DNA of 54,538 nucleotides from positions 1 to 54,538 of the forward strand of contig JAJEAI010000020.1 in the NCBI GenBank assembly GCA_022824205.1, given 5' to 3'. Below, in pieces: positions 8,420-17,554 of the stretch. The notes beneath the pieces are model-generated. The model ran no database searches. It saw only the letters and a program-made list of their open reading frames with translations, and was not told the DNA's origin. Source of the stretch: Candidatus Binatia bacterium (lineage in GTDB: Bacteria; Desulfobacterota; Binatia; UBA9968; JAJDTQ01). The position numbers were made by a program, and so were the translations under genes. The stretch's first letter is position 1, and the number at the start of each line of letters is the position of its first letter.

Positions 8420-9778
8420 ATGGCGCGAGCGCGGGTCATCTACGAGTGTCAGAACTGCGGGTTCCAGTCACCCAAGTGGCTCGGGCGCTGTCCGGACTGC
8501 GGGCAGTGGAACTCGCTGGTGGAGGAAGCGGTCACGGTGGAGCCCGGCGCGCGCGGCGGCGAGGCCGGGCCGGCGCACGCGCCCTCGGCCATCGACGCGG
8601 TGACGGCGGACACGGACCGGCGCCTGCGCTCCGGAATGGAGGAGTTCGACCGGGTGCTCGGCGGCGGACTGGTGGATGGCTCGGCGGTGCTCATCGGCGG
8701 CGACCCCGGCATCGGCAAGTCGACGCTGCTGCTCCAGGCGGTGGCCGCCCTGAGCCAGGACGGCCCTCCCTGCCTCTACGTGTCGGGCGAGGAGTCCGAG
8801 CAGCAGGTCAAGATGCGCGCCCGGCGGATTGCCCTGGGCGCTTCCAACCTGCTGGTGCTGAGCGAGACCTCGTTGGAGCGCATCCTGGAACAGGTCAAGG
8901 CCGTCAAGCCCACCGTGCTGGTGGTGGACTCGATTCAGACCGTGCACACCTCCGCCATCCCTTCCGCGCCGGGAAGCATCGGCCAGGTCCGGGAATGCTC
9001 CAGCACGCTGATCTCCCTGGCCAAGAAGAGCGGTATCGGCACCTTCCTGGTGGGTCACGTGACCAAGGATGGCGCCATCGCCGGTCCGCGGGTCCTGGAG
9101 CACATGGTGGACACGGTGCTCTACTTCGAGGGCGAGCGCGGCCACAGCTTCCGCATCCTCCGCGCGGTGAAGAACCGCTTCGGCTCCACCAACGAGATCG
9201 GCGTGTTCGAGATGCAGGAGGCGGGGCTGCGCGAGGTGTCCAATCCCTCGCAGATCTTTCTCTCCGAGCGCCCCTTGGGCGGGTCCGGCTCGGTGGTGGT
9301 TCCCAGCATGGAGGGGACCCGCCCGATCCTGGTCGAGATCCAGGCGCTGGTGACGCGCTCGTTCCTCACGCTGCCGCGGCGCACGTGCATCGGCGTCGAC
9401 ACCAACCGGGTGGCGCTGATCCTCGCCATCCTGGAGAAGCGCAAGGGGATGAACTTCTACGACAAGGATGTGTTCATCAACGTCGCCGGCGGCGTCAGCG
9501 TGTCGGAACCGGCGGTGGACCTCGGCATCGCGGTGGGAGTGGCGTCGAGCGCGCTGGACCGGCCCCTGGACCCCCACACCGTCTTCGTCGGAGAGTTGGG
9601 TCTTGCCGGGGAGATCCGCACCGTGACGCGGGCGGAAGCGCGTGTGGCGGAAGCGGGCAAGCTCGGTTTCCGCAGGTGCACTCTGCCCCAGGGGAACCGC
9701 CGGCAGTTGCCGCACGTCCAACAGCCGGAACTAGTGGGGGTGGCTTCGCTGGAGGAGTGCTGGGAAATACTCTTCTGA
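8420..9778 (+). CDS. radA: DNA repair protein RadA/Sms
   Basis: RecA-like ATPase that processes recombination intermediates and drives branch migration. A zinc finger with Cys10, Cys13, Cys24 and Cys27 opens the protein. Walker A GGDPGIGKST is at residues 93-102, and the RadA-specific KNRFGST motif is at about 250. The C-terminal third is the Lon-protease-like domain (FINVAGGVSVSEPAVDLG). The length of 452 aa is normal. The start is supported by GAAGGAG six bases upstream and a TATAAT box further up. Downstream lies a large repeat field rather than another gene. Confidence 0.96.
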   Translation: MARARVIYECQNCGFQSPKWLGRCPDCGQWNSLVEEAVTVEPGARGGEAGPAHAPSAIDAVTADTDRRLRSGMEEFDRVLGGGLVDGSAVLIGGDPGIGKSTLLLQAVAALSQDGPPCLYVSGEESEQQVKMRARRIALGASNLLVLSETSLERILEQVKAVKPTVLVVDSIQTVHTSAIPSAPGSIGQVRECSSTLISLAKKSGIGTFLVGHVTKDGAIAGPRVLEHMVDTVLYFEGERGHSFRILRAVKNRFGSTNEIGVFEMQEAGLREVSNPSQIFLSERPLGGSGSVVVPSMEGTRPILVEIQALVTRSFLTLPRRTCIGVDTNRVALILAILEKRKGMNFYDKDVFINVAGGVSVSEPAVDLGIAVGVASSALDRPLDPHTVFVGELGLAGEIRTVTRAEARVAEAGKLGFRRCTLPQGNRRQLPHVQQPELVGVASLEECWEILF

Positions 9779-9812
9779 AAGTCTCTTCTGAAAGAGGTCC
9801 CGCTTCCTCTCC

Positions 9813-9990
9813 GTCATTCCCGTCTCCTCTCCGTCATTCCCGTCTCCTCCTCCGTCATTCCGGCCTCCTCCTCCGTCATTCCGGCCCCCTCCTCCGTCAT
9901 TCCGGCCTCCAATACGTCATTCCGGCCTCCAATACGTCATTCCGGCCCCCAATACGTCATTCCGGCCCCCCAATACGTCATTCCGGCGGA
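9813..9990. repeat. Tandem array of ~20-21 bp repeat half-units
   Basis: About nine head-to-tail units, each starting GTCATTCC and followed by C/G-rich sequence (CGTCTCCTC, then CGGCCTCC or CGGCCCCC variants). The last unit runs into a full palindrome GGCGGAAGCGGGAAT. Neighbouring units resemble each other most, so the array seems to have grown by local duplication. It lies in the 547-bp gene-free stretch after radA; bases 9991-10062 hold a further hairpin (TCGGCTTTCGGCCGA) and an ATGAAAAT-containing link. Confidence 0.8.
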
Positions 9991-10062
9991 AGCGGGAATC
10001 ACCCATGTCGGCTTTCGGCCGACACAAGGGGGGATGAAAATGGGGTGCCGGCCCCCCAATGA

Positions 10063-10197
10063 GTCATTCCCGCGGAAGCGGGAATCCAGGGGTGGAGGGT
10101 GTGGCGGCCTCATTGCCCGGCCCCACCCCACCTGGATTCCCGCTTCCGCGGGAATGACTCGTTGGAGTGTAGCGGGATTCCGTAACTATCAATGACA
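10063..10197. repeat. Composite palindromic repeat with shortened tail
   Basis: Left palindrome GTCATTCCCGCGGAAGCGGG, a spacer, the inverted copy, then TGTAGCGGGATTCCGTAACTA joined directly to TCAATGAC. Compared with the copy at 7010 the AT-rich part of the tail is deleted. Confidence 0.75.
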
Positions 10198-10231
10198 GAG
10201 AGGGGACGGGAATGTGATGGAGGGTTGTGTT

Positions 10232-10334
10232 GGGCCGGTCAGGATGGGCCGGTCAGGATGGCTCGGTCAGGATGGGCCGGTCAATCCGGGGCCGGTCAAT
10301 CCGGGGCCGGTCAGTCCAGGCCCGGTCAGTCCAG
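10232..10334. repeat. Tandem repeat, GGCCGGTCAG family
   Basis: About eight copies of a 14-15 bp unit. The first four read GGGCCGGTCAGGAT or close to it; the later ones change to GGCCGGTCAATCCGG and CCCGGTCAGTCCAG. The array runs into the last codons and TGA of the LLM gene. Confidence 0.75.
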
Positions 10335-11330
10335 CCCCGGCGCCACGTGCTCGGCGAAGAGGCCCACGGAACGGAGGGCTTCGTCGAGGGAGATGTCGCC
10401 GAAGGCGAACTGGCCGATGAAGTAGTTGGCGCCGGCGCCCTGGAGTTGCGCGCGGAGCAAGGTCTTCACCGTGTCGGGCCCGCCGGCGATGCCTTGCCCG
10501 GAAGCGACGGCGCCGTCGAAGTCGGGCGGACGCGGGTGGGTGGGGGAGCTGCCCCGGAGGCGGAACAGGTAGGTGAAGCTCCGGTGCCAGACGGGGTAGG
10601 CGCGCCGCGCGATGCGCAAGGCCGTCTCGTCGTCGTCGGCCACCACGATGAAGCGGCCCAAGCCGATCTTGGGCAGGTGCGCGCCGTTCCCGTGGACCTC
10701 GTTCCACACCTCGCGGAACTGGTCGGTGAAGGTGCGGGTCGGCTCCGCCGGGTCCAGGCTCACGATGTTGAGGCGGCGGCGGGCGGCCCGCTCGGCGCTC
10801 TCCGTGGAGTGGACGCCGTACCACAGCGGTGGGTGGGGCCGTTGCAGCGGTTCCAACTCCATGGGCACGTCCCTGAAGGTGAAAAACTCTCCGGCGAAGT
10901 CGAGGGTCTTTTCCGTAAGTCCCTGGAGGATGAGGTCGACGCCCTCCGCGTAGATGCGCTGGGCCTGCTTCGGGTCCTGGCCGTACGCCGCCAGCTCGAT
11001 GGGCGAGGCGCCGCGTCCGAAGCCGATGTCGAGCCGCCCGCCGCTCATCTGGTCGAGCATGCAGATCTCCTCGACCAGCCGGATGGGATGATACAGGGGC
11101 AGCGCGTAGACCATGGGGCCGAAGCGGAGCCGCCGGGTGCGCTGTGCCACCGCGGCGAGGAAGACGCTGGGCGACGGCGCCATGCCCAGCGGCGTCGAAT
11201 GGTGCTCCGCCAGGTGGTAGGCGTAGAACCCTTCCCGATCGTACGCCTCCACGAGCCGGAGACGCGCCTCGTAGTAGTCCGTCAGCGGCACGTCGCCGCG
11301 GTCGAGGTGATCGAATACTCCGTAATCCAT
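10326..11330 (-). CDS. LLM-class flavin-dependent oxidoreductase
   Basis: Luciferase-like (TIM-barrel) flavoprotein of 334 aa that would use FMNH2 or reduced F420; the substrate is not predictable. Family marks are the N-terminal DYGVFDHL...YYEARLRLVEAYDREGFYAYHLAEHHST, the LRFGPMVYALPLYHPIRLVEEI stretch, and GRLDIGFGRGASP, which lines the flavin phosphate. The C-terminal part has the usual INTxGxxD-type end replaced by a short tail. The gene stands alone. Its stop lies inside a 14-15 bp tandem repeat, so the final residues (PGLD) are coded by repeat sequence. Confidence 0.85.
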   Translation of the reverse strand: MDYGVFDHLDRGDVPLTDYYEARLRLVEAYDREGFYAYHLAEHHSTPLGMAPSPSVFLAAVAQRTRRLRFGPMVYALPLYHPIRLVEEICMLDQMSGGRLDIGFGRGASPIELAAYGQDPKQAQRIYAEGVDLILQGLTEKTLDFAGEFFTFRDVPMELEPLQRPHPPLWYGVHSTESAERAARRRLNIVSLDPAEPTRTFTDQFREVWNEVHGNGAHLPKIGLGRFIVVADDDETALRIARRAYPVWHRSFTYLFRLRGSSPTHPRPPDFDGAVASGQGIAGGPDTVKTLLRAQLQGAGANYFIGQFAFGDISLDEALRSVGLFAEHVAPGLD

Positions 11331-11396
11331 GGGCAGGCCCGCGTACTGCGCAGTTCGTACCCTTGCCGGTGGGGCCTGTCAACATGCGGCCGGCAC

Positions 11397-11551
11397 GGCA
11401 GGCCAGGAGCCTGACCGAGTAAGCCGATGGCAGCGAGATAGCGTCCTTCGACTTCGGTCGGCTGACGCGTCCCCGCGGTCAGGACGAACGGAGGGAGCTT
11501 TCCAATGGCCGTTCGTCTTGAGCCCCGTTGAAGGGTCCGGGACGAACGGAG
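11397..11551 (-). repeat. Dispersed ~150-bp repeat, copy A
   Basis: The reverse strand reads GGCTCAAGACGAACGG, then TTGGAAAGCTC, then CCGACCGAAGTCGAAGGACG and a CTGCCATCGGCTTACTCGG end. The same blocks occur in the same order at 30665-30812. This is the main content of the 441-bp gap between the LLM gene and the TauE gene; the rest of the gap shows no gene. In one frame both copies read PTEVEG...AAI-LLGQAP, but neither is a credible ORF. Confidence 0.75.
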
Positions 11552-11771
11552 GTTCCGGTGAGACCGGGAAGTCGTCGTGCGCAATGAAAAGACGGACTAC
11601 GGCTTCACGGGAGCGGCTTGTGAGGATGGTGGTTCGTGGCGGGTTATCCTGGACACCACCGACGTGCATGCGCTAAGAACGTAGGGAATCCCACCCCCGA
11701 TCCCGCTCCCGACGACATCAACCCTGCCGATTGGTCCGTGGGTTTCGCTGAGGCGTGCGACAGCAACCACC

Positions 11772-12587
11772 ATGCCCGAGATCATCCTCTCCGACGTCAT
11801 CCTGCTCCTCCTTTCCGGCGTGGTGTTGGGCTTTCTCATCGGCCTTACGGGTATCGGCGGCGGGGTGCTGACGGTTCCGTTCCTGCTGCTGGTCGTCAAG
11901 CTGGAGCCCATCGCGGCGGTGGGAACGGCCGGACTCTACGGCGTTCTCACCAAGATCTGGGCCGGCATCCGGCACTACCGGCAAGGGACCCTGAACCTCG
12001 ACGTGGGCATCCGGTTCTTCCTGGCGGCCGTGCCCGGCGTCCTGGTGGGCGCCCTGGCGGTGAAATGGAGCCGGGTCTCGCTCTCTCCGGGCGGGGTCGA
12101 GATGCTCCAGGAGATCGTCAGCTACATGGTGATGGCGTCCATCAGCTTCGCGCTGGTGGCGCTGCTCTTCGACTACAACCGGCTGGATACGCGTTTCCTC
12201 TCGTCCCGGCGGGGCGCGGTGGTGAAGTTCCCGTGCCTTTTCCTCGTGGGGGCGGTGATGGGCATGACCTCCGTTGGGGGAGGCATCCTGATCATCCCGT
12301 CTCTTCTGCTCTTCTACCGGGAGACGGCGCGTTACGTGGGCACGTCGATCTTCGTGGCGGTGCTGCTGATGGCGGTCATGTCCACCCTCTACGCCCTCAT
12401 CGGCCGGGGGCAGGGCGCGCAGGACGTGGACCTCGCCGCCGCCGCGTTCATGTCCGTGGGGTCGTTAGGGGGGGTCCACTACGGCGCCGGCCTGTGCAAG
12501 CGGATGGAGCCGCGGCGGCTCCAGGCGGTGGTGGTGGGCGTGGTCGTGCTCGCGGTGGTGATGATGGTGCTGGACCGGTTGCTTTAG
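11772..12587 (+). CDS. Sulfite exporter TauE/SafE family membrane protein
   Basis: Inner-membrane protein of 271 aa with about eight hydrophobic helices in two similar halves. Each half opens with the glycine-rich family motif (LGFLIGLTGIGGGVLTVPFLL near the start; MGMTSVGGGILIIPSLLLFY in the middle). Members export small sulfur-containing or organic anions such as sulfite, sulfoacetate or 2-oxo acids; the substrate here cannot be told. The ATG gives a first helix at the correct place. It is separate from the ABC exporter downstream (168-bp gap). Confidence 0.88.
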   Translation: MPEIILSDVILLLLSGVVLGFLIGLTGIGGGVLTVPFLLLVVKLEPIAAVGTAGLYGVLTKIWAGIRHYRQGTLNLDVGIRFFLAAVPGVLVGALAVKWSRVSLSPGGVEMLQEIVSYMVMASISFALVALLFDYNRLDTRFLSSRRGAVVKFPCLFLVGAVMGMTSVGGGILIIPSLLLFYRETARYVGTSIFVAVLLMAVMSTLYALIGRGQGAQDVDLAAAAFMSVGSLGGVHYGAGLCKRMEPRRLQAVVVGVVVLAVVMMVLDRLL

Positions 12588-12754
12588 CGCCCGCGCATCT
12601 TGGCGCACAATTGCACGTGACGGGCCATCGGGCTTTCCGGAAACGCCCGGTTTGACCGCGGCACGCGCAGGAACTATCTTGAACAACGTTTGACCGGACA
12701 CCGGCGGCGTCGAGGGTCTCGGGGGAGGAAAGTGCGCGCGCCGCGACTTCATGA

Positions 12755-14704
12755 ATGGCCACGATGGACACCAAGGCGAACGGGGCGGCTTCCGGCAACG
12801 GCGCGGATCCGTCGCCCGAACAGAAGGTGTACGCCCGCGCGTACGCCGGCATGGACATCGACAAGGACCGCGACGCCACCGACGACCTCGCGGTCCTGTG
12901 GCGCATCTTCAAGCTCGCGGCGCGGCAGCGGTCCAGGCTCGTCCTGGGGGCGGTGGCGACCGTCATCGCGGCGACGTTCCAGCTCATGATCCCCCAGTAC
13001 CTCGGTGACGCCGTCGACGGCGCCGTCGGGTTGCTGGAGAGCGGTTCGGTGTCGGACGAGGCGGCGCTCGATTACCTCTACGGCACCGCGTTGATGCTGC
13101 TGGGCATCTCGACCCTGCGCGGCCTCTTCACCCTCACCCACAACTATTGTGGCGAGACCCTCGGTCACCACCTCGCCTACCGGCTCCGGATGGCCTTCTA
13201 TGACAAGCTCCAGTACCTGAACTTCTCCTTTCACGACCGCGTACATACCGGTGAACTGATCACCCGCGGCATGCTCGACCTGGAAGGGGTGCGCTCCTTC
13301 ATGAACATGGGGGTTCTGCGGGTCTTGCTGTTCCTGATCCTCGTGAGCGTGGGGGCCTACCGGTTGCTGTCCACGGACCTGTTCCTCGGGTTCCTGAGCC
13401 TGAGCTTCGTGCCGTTCGTCGCCTGGCGCTCCACCACCGTTCGGCTGCGCTTGCGCGAGATGTGGTTCGCGCTGCAGGAGCGGATGGGGGTGCTGGGCCG
13501 CATCATGGACGAGAACCTCACCGGCATCCGGGTGGTGCGCGCCTTCGGCGCCGAGCCCTACGAGCTGGACAAGTACCAGGTCGCCTCGGACCACGCGCTG
13601 GCATTGGCGGAACGGCGCATCCGCACGCGGGTCTCCTCCACCACGGTAATGAACTTCGCCTACTTCGCCGCCATGGGACTGGTGCTGTGGGTGGGCGGAT
13701 CGCGCGTGATCAGCGGCTACATGACCGTGGGCACGCTGACCGAGTTCCTCACCTTCATGACCATTCTCCAGCAGCCGGTGCGCCAGCTCGGCATGGTGGT
13801 GAACGCGTTCGCGCGCGCTTCGACCTGCGGTTCGCGGCTGTTCGCGGTGCTGGACCTGGAGGTGTCGATCCGGGACCGGGAGGACGCCAAGCCCCTGGAG
13901 GTCACCGGCGGCGTCCTGGAGTTCGAGGACGTCTCCTTCGCCTATCCCGGGGAAGGCTCGCCGCCGGTCCTGGAGGGGGTGTCGTTCCGGGTGGAGCGGG
14001 GCGGGACCCTGGGCATCGTCGGTCCGCCCGGCAGCGGCAAGTCCACCATCGCGCACCTGCTGCCGCGCTACTACGACGTCACCGGCGGGCGCATCACCGT
14101 GGACGGGCAGGACATCCGCGACGTCACCCTCGAGTCCCTGCGCCGCGTCGTGCGCGTGGTGCAGCAGGATCCGTTCCTGTTCACCTCGTCGCTGGAGAAC
14201 AACATCGCCTACGGCGATCCGTGGGCGGACGACGCGGCCATCCAGGGCTCCGCCGGCACCGCCCAGATCGACGGGTTCATCGATCAGTTGCCGGAGCGGT
14301 ACGAGACGTTGGTGGGAGAGCGCGGCGTGTCGCTTTCCGGCGGCCAGAAGCAGCGGGTGGCCATCGCGCGCACCGCCATGCTGCGTCCCGCGGTGCTGGT
14401 GCTCGACGATTCCATGGCGGCCATCGACGCCGGCACCGAGCAGCGCATTCGGGAAGCGCTCGGGGAACACACCGCCGATTGCGCGACGTTGATCGTGTCG
14501 CACCGCCTCGGGGCGCTGCGTCACGCGGACGAGATCCTCTTCATCGAGAACGGAAAGATCGTGGAGCGCGGCACGCATGATGAGTTGGTGGCGCTGCGCG
14601 GCCGGTACGCGGCGCTGTTCGCGCTCCAGACGCTCGACGGGCCCCTTCAGGACATCGTCGATCTCGCGGCCGAAGCCGGCGTGCGAAAGGAAGCCGGCGC
14701 GTGA
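12755..14704 (+). CDS. ABC exporter half-transporter with degenerate ATP site
   Basis: Type IV ABC exporter subunit of 649 aa: a six-helix membrane domain (about residues 50-340) and an ATPase domain. Walker A GPPGSGKST is at 423-431, and the signature LSGGQKQRVAIAR follows. In Walker B (LVLDDSMAAID) the catalytic Glu is Asp552. Its stop overlaps the next ATP-binding gene by four bases (GTGA), so the two are coupled and should form a heterodimer of the TM287/288 or BmrCD kind, with this subunit giving the degenerate site. Likely exports a hydrophobic compound or lipid; no substrate evidence. A second in-frame ATG at codon 4 could also serve as the start. Confidence 0.92.
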   Translation: MATMDTKANGAASGNGADPSPEQKVYARAYAGMDIDKDRDATDDLAVLWRIFKLAARQRSRLVLGAVATVIAATFQLMIPQYLGDAVDGAVGLLESGSVSDEAALDYLYGTALMLLGISTLRGLFTLTHNYCGETLGHHLAYRLRMAFYDKLQYLNFSFHDRVHTGELITRGMLDLEGVRSFMNMGVLRVLLFLILVSVGAYRLLSTDLFLGFLSLSFVPFVAWRSTTVRLRLREMWFALQERMGVLGRIMDENLTGIRVVRAFGAEPYELDKYQVASDHALALAERRIRTRVSSTTVMNFAYFAAMGLVLWVGGSRVISGYMTVGTLTEFLTFMTILQQPVRQLGMVVNAFARASTCGSRLFAVLDLEVSIRDREDAKPLEVTGGVLEFEDVSFAYPGEGSPPVLEGVSFRVERGGTLGIVGPPGSGKSTIAHLLPRYYDVTGGRITVDGQDIRDVTLESLRRVVRVVQQDPFLFTSSLENNIAYGDPWADDAAIQGSAGTAQIDGFIDQLPERYETLVGERGVSLSGGQKQRVAIARTAMLRPAVLVLDDSMAAIDAGTEQRIREALGEHTADCATLIVSHRLGALRHADEILFIENGKIVERGTHDELVALRGRYAALFALQTLDGPLQDIVDLAAEAGVRKEAGA

Positions 14705-16587
14705 CGCCGGCAACCAACGCGTGGGCCGGGCGGGGCCGGCCGCCCCGTGCCGTGGTGGGCTCGCAGATCAGCCGCGACGAGGAGATGTTCGGCGCCGCTT
14801 TCGACCGGCACGTCATCCGGCGCTTCTTTGCCTACGTCCACCCCTACCGGCGGCGTCTTTATGCCGCCATCGCCGCGCTGCTGCTCTTCACCGGCGCGCA
14901 GTTGGCGATTCCCCTGATCATCCGCCACGCCATCGACCACGCCATCGTTCCCGCGGGTGGGGACGTTTCCCTCCTGTGGCTGGTGGTGCTGGTCTTTTTC
15001 GCCGCGATCCTGATCAACTACGGCGCCAGTTTCGCCCAGGACTGGATCGTGAGCCGCACCGGCGAGGAGGTCATCTTCGACCTGCGCCGCGCCATGTTCG
15101 TCCATCTCCAGTACGTCGCCATGGCCTTCATGGACAAGACCGAGGTGGGCCGCATGATGTCGCGCCTTCAGGGCGACGTCTACTCCCTCCAGGAGTTCCT
15201 GGAGAACTCCATCACCGCCCTGGGCGATCTCGTGCTGCTCTTCGGCATCGTCGCCATCATGCTGTGGCTCGACTTCCAGCTCGGGCTGCTGACGCTGTCC
15301 GTGGTGCCGGTGCTGCTCTTCGTGAGGCTGATCTGGCTGCCGCGGGCACGGGCTGCCTTCCGTCGCGCCCGGGAGACCAACTCCATCGCCAACGGCGCCC
15401 TGGCCGAGGGCATTCACGCGGTGCGCACGGTCCAGGGGATGCGGCGCGAGCCGGTCAACTTCGAGCTCTACGACGAGAAGGCCACGGAGAACCTGGACGC
15501 GCACCTGCGCTCGGCGCAGTACGCCCAGGTCATGGTGCCCATCGTGGACACGCTCACCGGCGCGGCATGGGGCGTGGTCATCGTGGTGGGCGGCGCGCAG
15601 GTGCTGGGCGACTCCCTGGACATCGGCGTGATGGTCGCCTTCCTGTTCTACGTGCAGCGGTTCTTCGACCCGATCCGCTCCCTCACCATCCAGTACAGCG
15701 TCATGCAGCGGGCCATGGCCTCGGGCCAGCGCATCTTCGAGGTGCTGGACGTGCCGCTGGCCATCAACGACCGGCCCGACGCCATCGCGCCGGAAAACGT
15801 GAAGGGCCGCATCGAGTTCCGCGGCGTCACCTTCGGCTACGAGAAGAGCCAGCCGGTGCTCAAGGACATCAACTTTACCATCGAGCCCGGGGAGACCGTG
15901 GCGCTGGTGGGGCCCACGGGTTCGGGCAAGACCAGCACCACGGCGCTGCTGCACCGTTTCTACGACGTCTGGGAGGGGGCCATCCTGCTCGACGGACGCG
16001 ACGTCCGGGATTACGCGGCGGCGGCCCTCGGCAAGCACATCGCCATGGTGCTGCAGGATCCGTTCCTCTTCACCGGCACCATCCGGGAGAACATCCGCTT
16101 CCGCACCACGGGCGCCACGGACCGGGACGTCGAGCGGGCGGCCCGGATCGTCGGCGCCCATGACTTCATCATGCGCTGGCCGGACGGTTACGACACCATG
16201 CTGGACCAGGGAGGTGGGAATCTGTCGTTGGGGCAGCGCCAGCTCCTGAGCTTTGCCCGCGCCCTTGTGGCGGACGCCCGGGTGCTCGTGCTCGACGAAG
16301 CCACCGCCAACATCGATTCCTATACCGAACGGCAGATCCAGATCGGTCTGACCGCGCTCCTGGAAGGACGCACCGGCATCGTCATCGCCCATCGGCTTGC
16401 CACCGTGCGCGACGTGGACCGCATCATCGTGCTCCAGGAAGGCCGCATCGTGGAGACAGGCACGCATCACGAGTTGATGGCGCGAAAAGGCCTGTACGCG
16501 AGGCTCTATGCGCTCAACTATTCGTCATTCGACGATTTGCCGGAGGATCTGATGGAGGAAGCGACGAGCGCGACCACGAGGTCGTGA
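14701..16587 (+). CDS. ABC exporter half-transporter, canonical ATPase
   Basis: 628-aa partner of the upstream subunit, starting at a GTG inside a GTGA overlap. A membrane domain (about 45-330) precedes the ATPase domain with Walker A GPTGSGKTS at 404-412, Walker B LVLDEATANID with catalytic Glu533, and H-loop IVIAHRLA. The signature reads LSLGQRQ rather than LSGGQ. In a heterodimer this altered signature would pair with the Asp-bearing site of the first subunit, so both deviations fall in the same degenerate site, as known for such exporters. The TetR gene ends convergently 74 bp downstream. Confidence 0.92.
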   Translation: MTPATNAWAGRGRPPRAVVGSQISRDEEMFGAAFDRHVIRRFFAYVHPYRRRLYAAIAALLLFTGAQLAIPLIIRHAIDHAIVPAGGDVSLLWLVVLVFFAAILINYGASFAQDWIVSRTGEEVIFDLRRAMFVHLQYVAMAFMDKTEVGRMMSRLQGDVYSLQEFLENSITALGDLVLLFGIVAIMLWLDFQLGLLTLSVVPVLLFVRLIWLPRARAAFRRARETNSIANGALAEGIHAVRTVQGMRREPVNFELYDEKATENLDAHLRSAQYAQVMVPIVDTLTGAAWGVVIVVGGAQVLGDSLDIGVMVAFLFYVQRFFDPIRSLTIQYSVMQRAMASGQRIFEVLDVPLAINDRPDAIAPENVKGRIEFRGVTFGYEKSQPVLKDINFTIEPGETVALVGPTGSGKTSTTALLHRFYDVWEGAILLDGRDVRDYAAAALGKHIAMVLQDPFLFTGTIRENIRFRTTGATDRDVERAARIVGAHDFIMRWPDGYDTMLDQGGGNLSLGQRQLLSFARALVADARVLVLDEATANIDSYTERQIQIGLTALLEGRTGIVIAHRLATVRDVDRIIVLQEGRIVETGTHHELMARKGLYARLYALNYSSFDDLPEDLMEEATSATTRS

Positions 16588-16661
16588 CAGGTTGACCGGC
16601 CGTTCGGCCCGGAAGGGTTCTGGAGCCAGGATGGCGTTCCGCCTCGGCGGAACGGGGCCGT

Positions 16662-17249
16662 TCAGTTGGCGCCGTGGATCAAAGCGTCCGCCTGTTGGAC
16701 GACGGATCGCAGCAATACGGTTTCGGGCCTGCTCCGCGAAAGCACGAACAAGCCCAGCAACAACGTCAGCAGAGCCCGTGCCGTGGTGGGAGCGTCCACG
16801 TTGTGCGGGATCGCGCTCGCGGCTTGCCCGCGCTCGATCATCACGCGGAAAAAGCCCTCCGAATCCGCGAATGCACTCGCGACAACGGAGGCAATCTCGG
16901 CGTCGTGCGCCGCCAGCTCAAGGGCGGTGTTGACTATGAAGCATCCGTCGCGTCCACCGTTGGCCAGCACGGACTCTACGACCCCCTCGAACGCGGCCAA
17001 TACGGCTTTGCCTGGCTCCATTTCTTCGGCAAGCTGTGCCAAGTGCTCCTCACGCTCCCTGTCGTAGTGTCGCAACGCTCTCATGAAAAGAGAGCGTTTG
17101 CCGCCGAACGTCCCGTAGAGGCTCCCACGGCCTATGCCCATGCCGTCTACAAGATCCTGAATCGAGGTGGCCTTGTAGCCGTGCACCCAAAACAGGTGCA
17201 TGGCCTTCATCAACGCTTCGTGTTCGTCGAATTCCTTTGGTCTACCCAT
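16662..17249 (-). CDS. TetR/AcrR family transcriptional regulator
   Basis: 195-aa one-component repressor. The N-terminal HTH (about residues 20-50) reads HGYKATSIQDLVDGMGIGRGSLYGTFGGKRSLF, the classic TetR pattern; the C-terminal part is a helical ligand-binding and dimer domain of the TetR_C type used for small hydrophobic effectors. I start at ATG 17249 (MGRPKEFDEHEA), preceded by GGGGAG at a good distance, rather than at 17327. It faces the ABC exporter genes tail to tail, so a role in controlling that exporter is possible but not shown by the layout. Confidence 0.9.
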   Translation of the reverse strand: MGRPKEFDEHEALMKAMHLFWVHGYKATSIQDLVDGMGIGRGSLYGTFGGKRSLFMRALRHYDREREEHLAQLAEEMEPGKAVLAAFEGVVESVLANGGRDGCFIVNTALELAAHDAEIASVVASAFADSEGFFRVMIERGQAASAIPHNVDAPTTARALLTLLLGLFVLSRSRPETVLLRSVVQQADALIHGAN

Positions 17250-17334
17250 AGAATCAACTCCCCTGTCGATCAACCGTATACCTTCGGGAGGGTATCGCGA
17301 ATCTAACAGAAATTGTTGCCGAATCATATAACGA

Positions 17335-17448
17335 AGCGTAGGTTACTGTATTACATTTTTGTTTCAGACACAAACGCCGCAGCGCGGACGGCTTATAGAT
17401 TCTTGGCGATTCGTGAACGGTATCTGCGAGCCAATTGACGAAATTGGC
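17335..17448 (-). promoter_or_regulatory. AT-rich upstream region of TetR gene with inverted repeat
   Basis: The 305-bp gap 17250-17554 has no credible gene. Reading the minus strand, TTGTGT and TACAGT stand 17 bases apart (about 17345-17375), a fair promoter for the TetR gene. Further up is a perfect 7-bp inverted repeat GCCAATT-GACGA-AATTGGC at 17430-17448, a candidate operator. Confidence 0.35.
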
Positions 17449-17554
17449 CAGAGCATACGCGAAAGAGGAGATCGGATTCGCGTATTGGCTCACCCGGAGT
17501 GGCGTGCGCGGTTGGGCAAGGCGGAAGGCGGGGAGAGTCCGATCTCCATCGCCT

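Noticed and set aside
9813..9990. Possible CRISPR array
   Set aside because: Units of about 20 bp follow each other directly with no unique spacers, and no cas gene is present.
8368..10062. 564-residue plus-strand frame over radA
   Set aside because: It is the shifted frame of radA extended into the tandem repeats; composition is Arg/Gly/Pro-rich and no family fits.
17254..17493. 79-residue minus-strand frame upstream of the TetR gene
   Set aside because: It covers the AT-rich promoter region, has no family support and would overlap the TetR leader.
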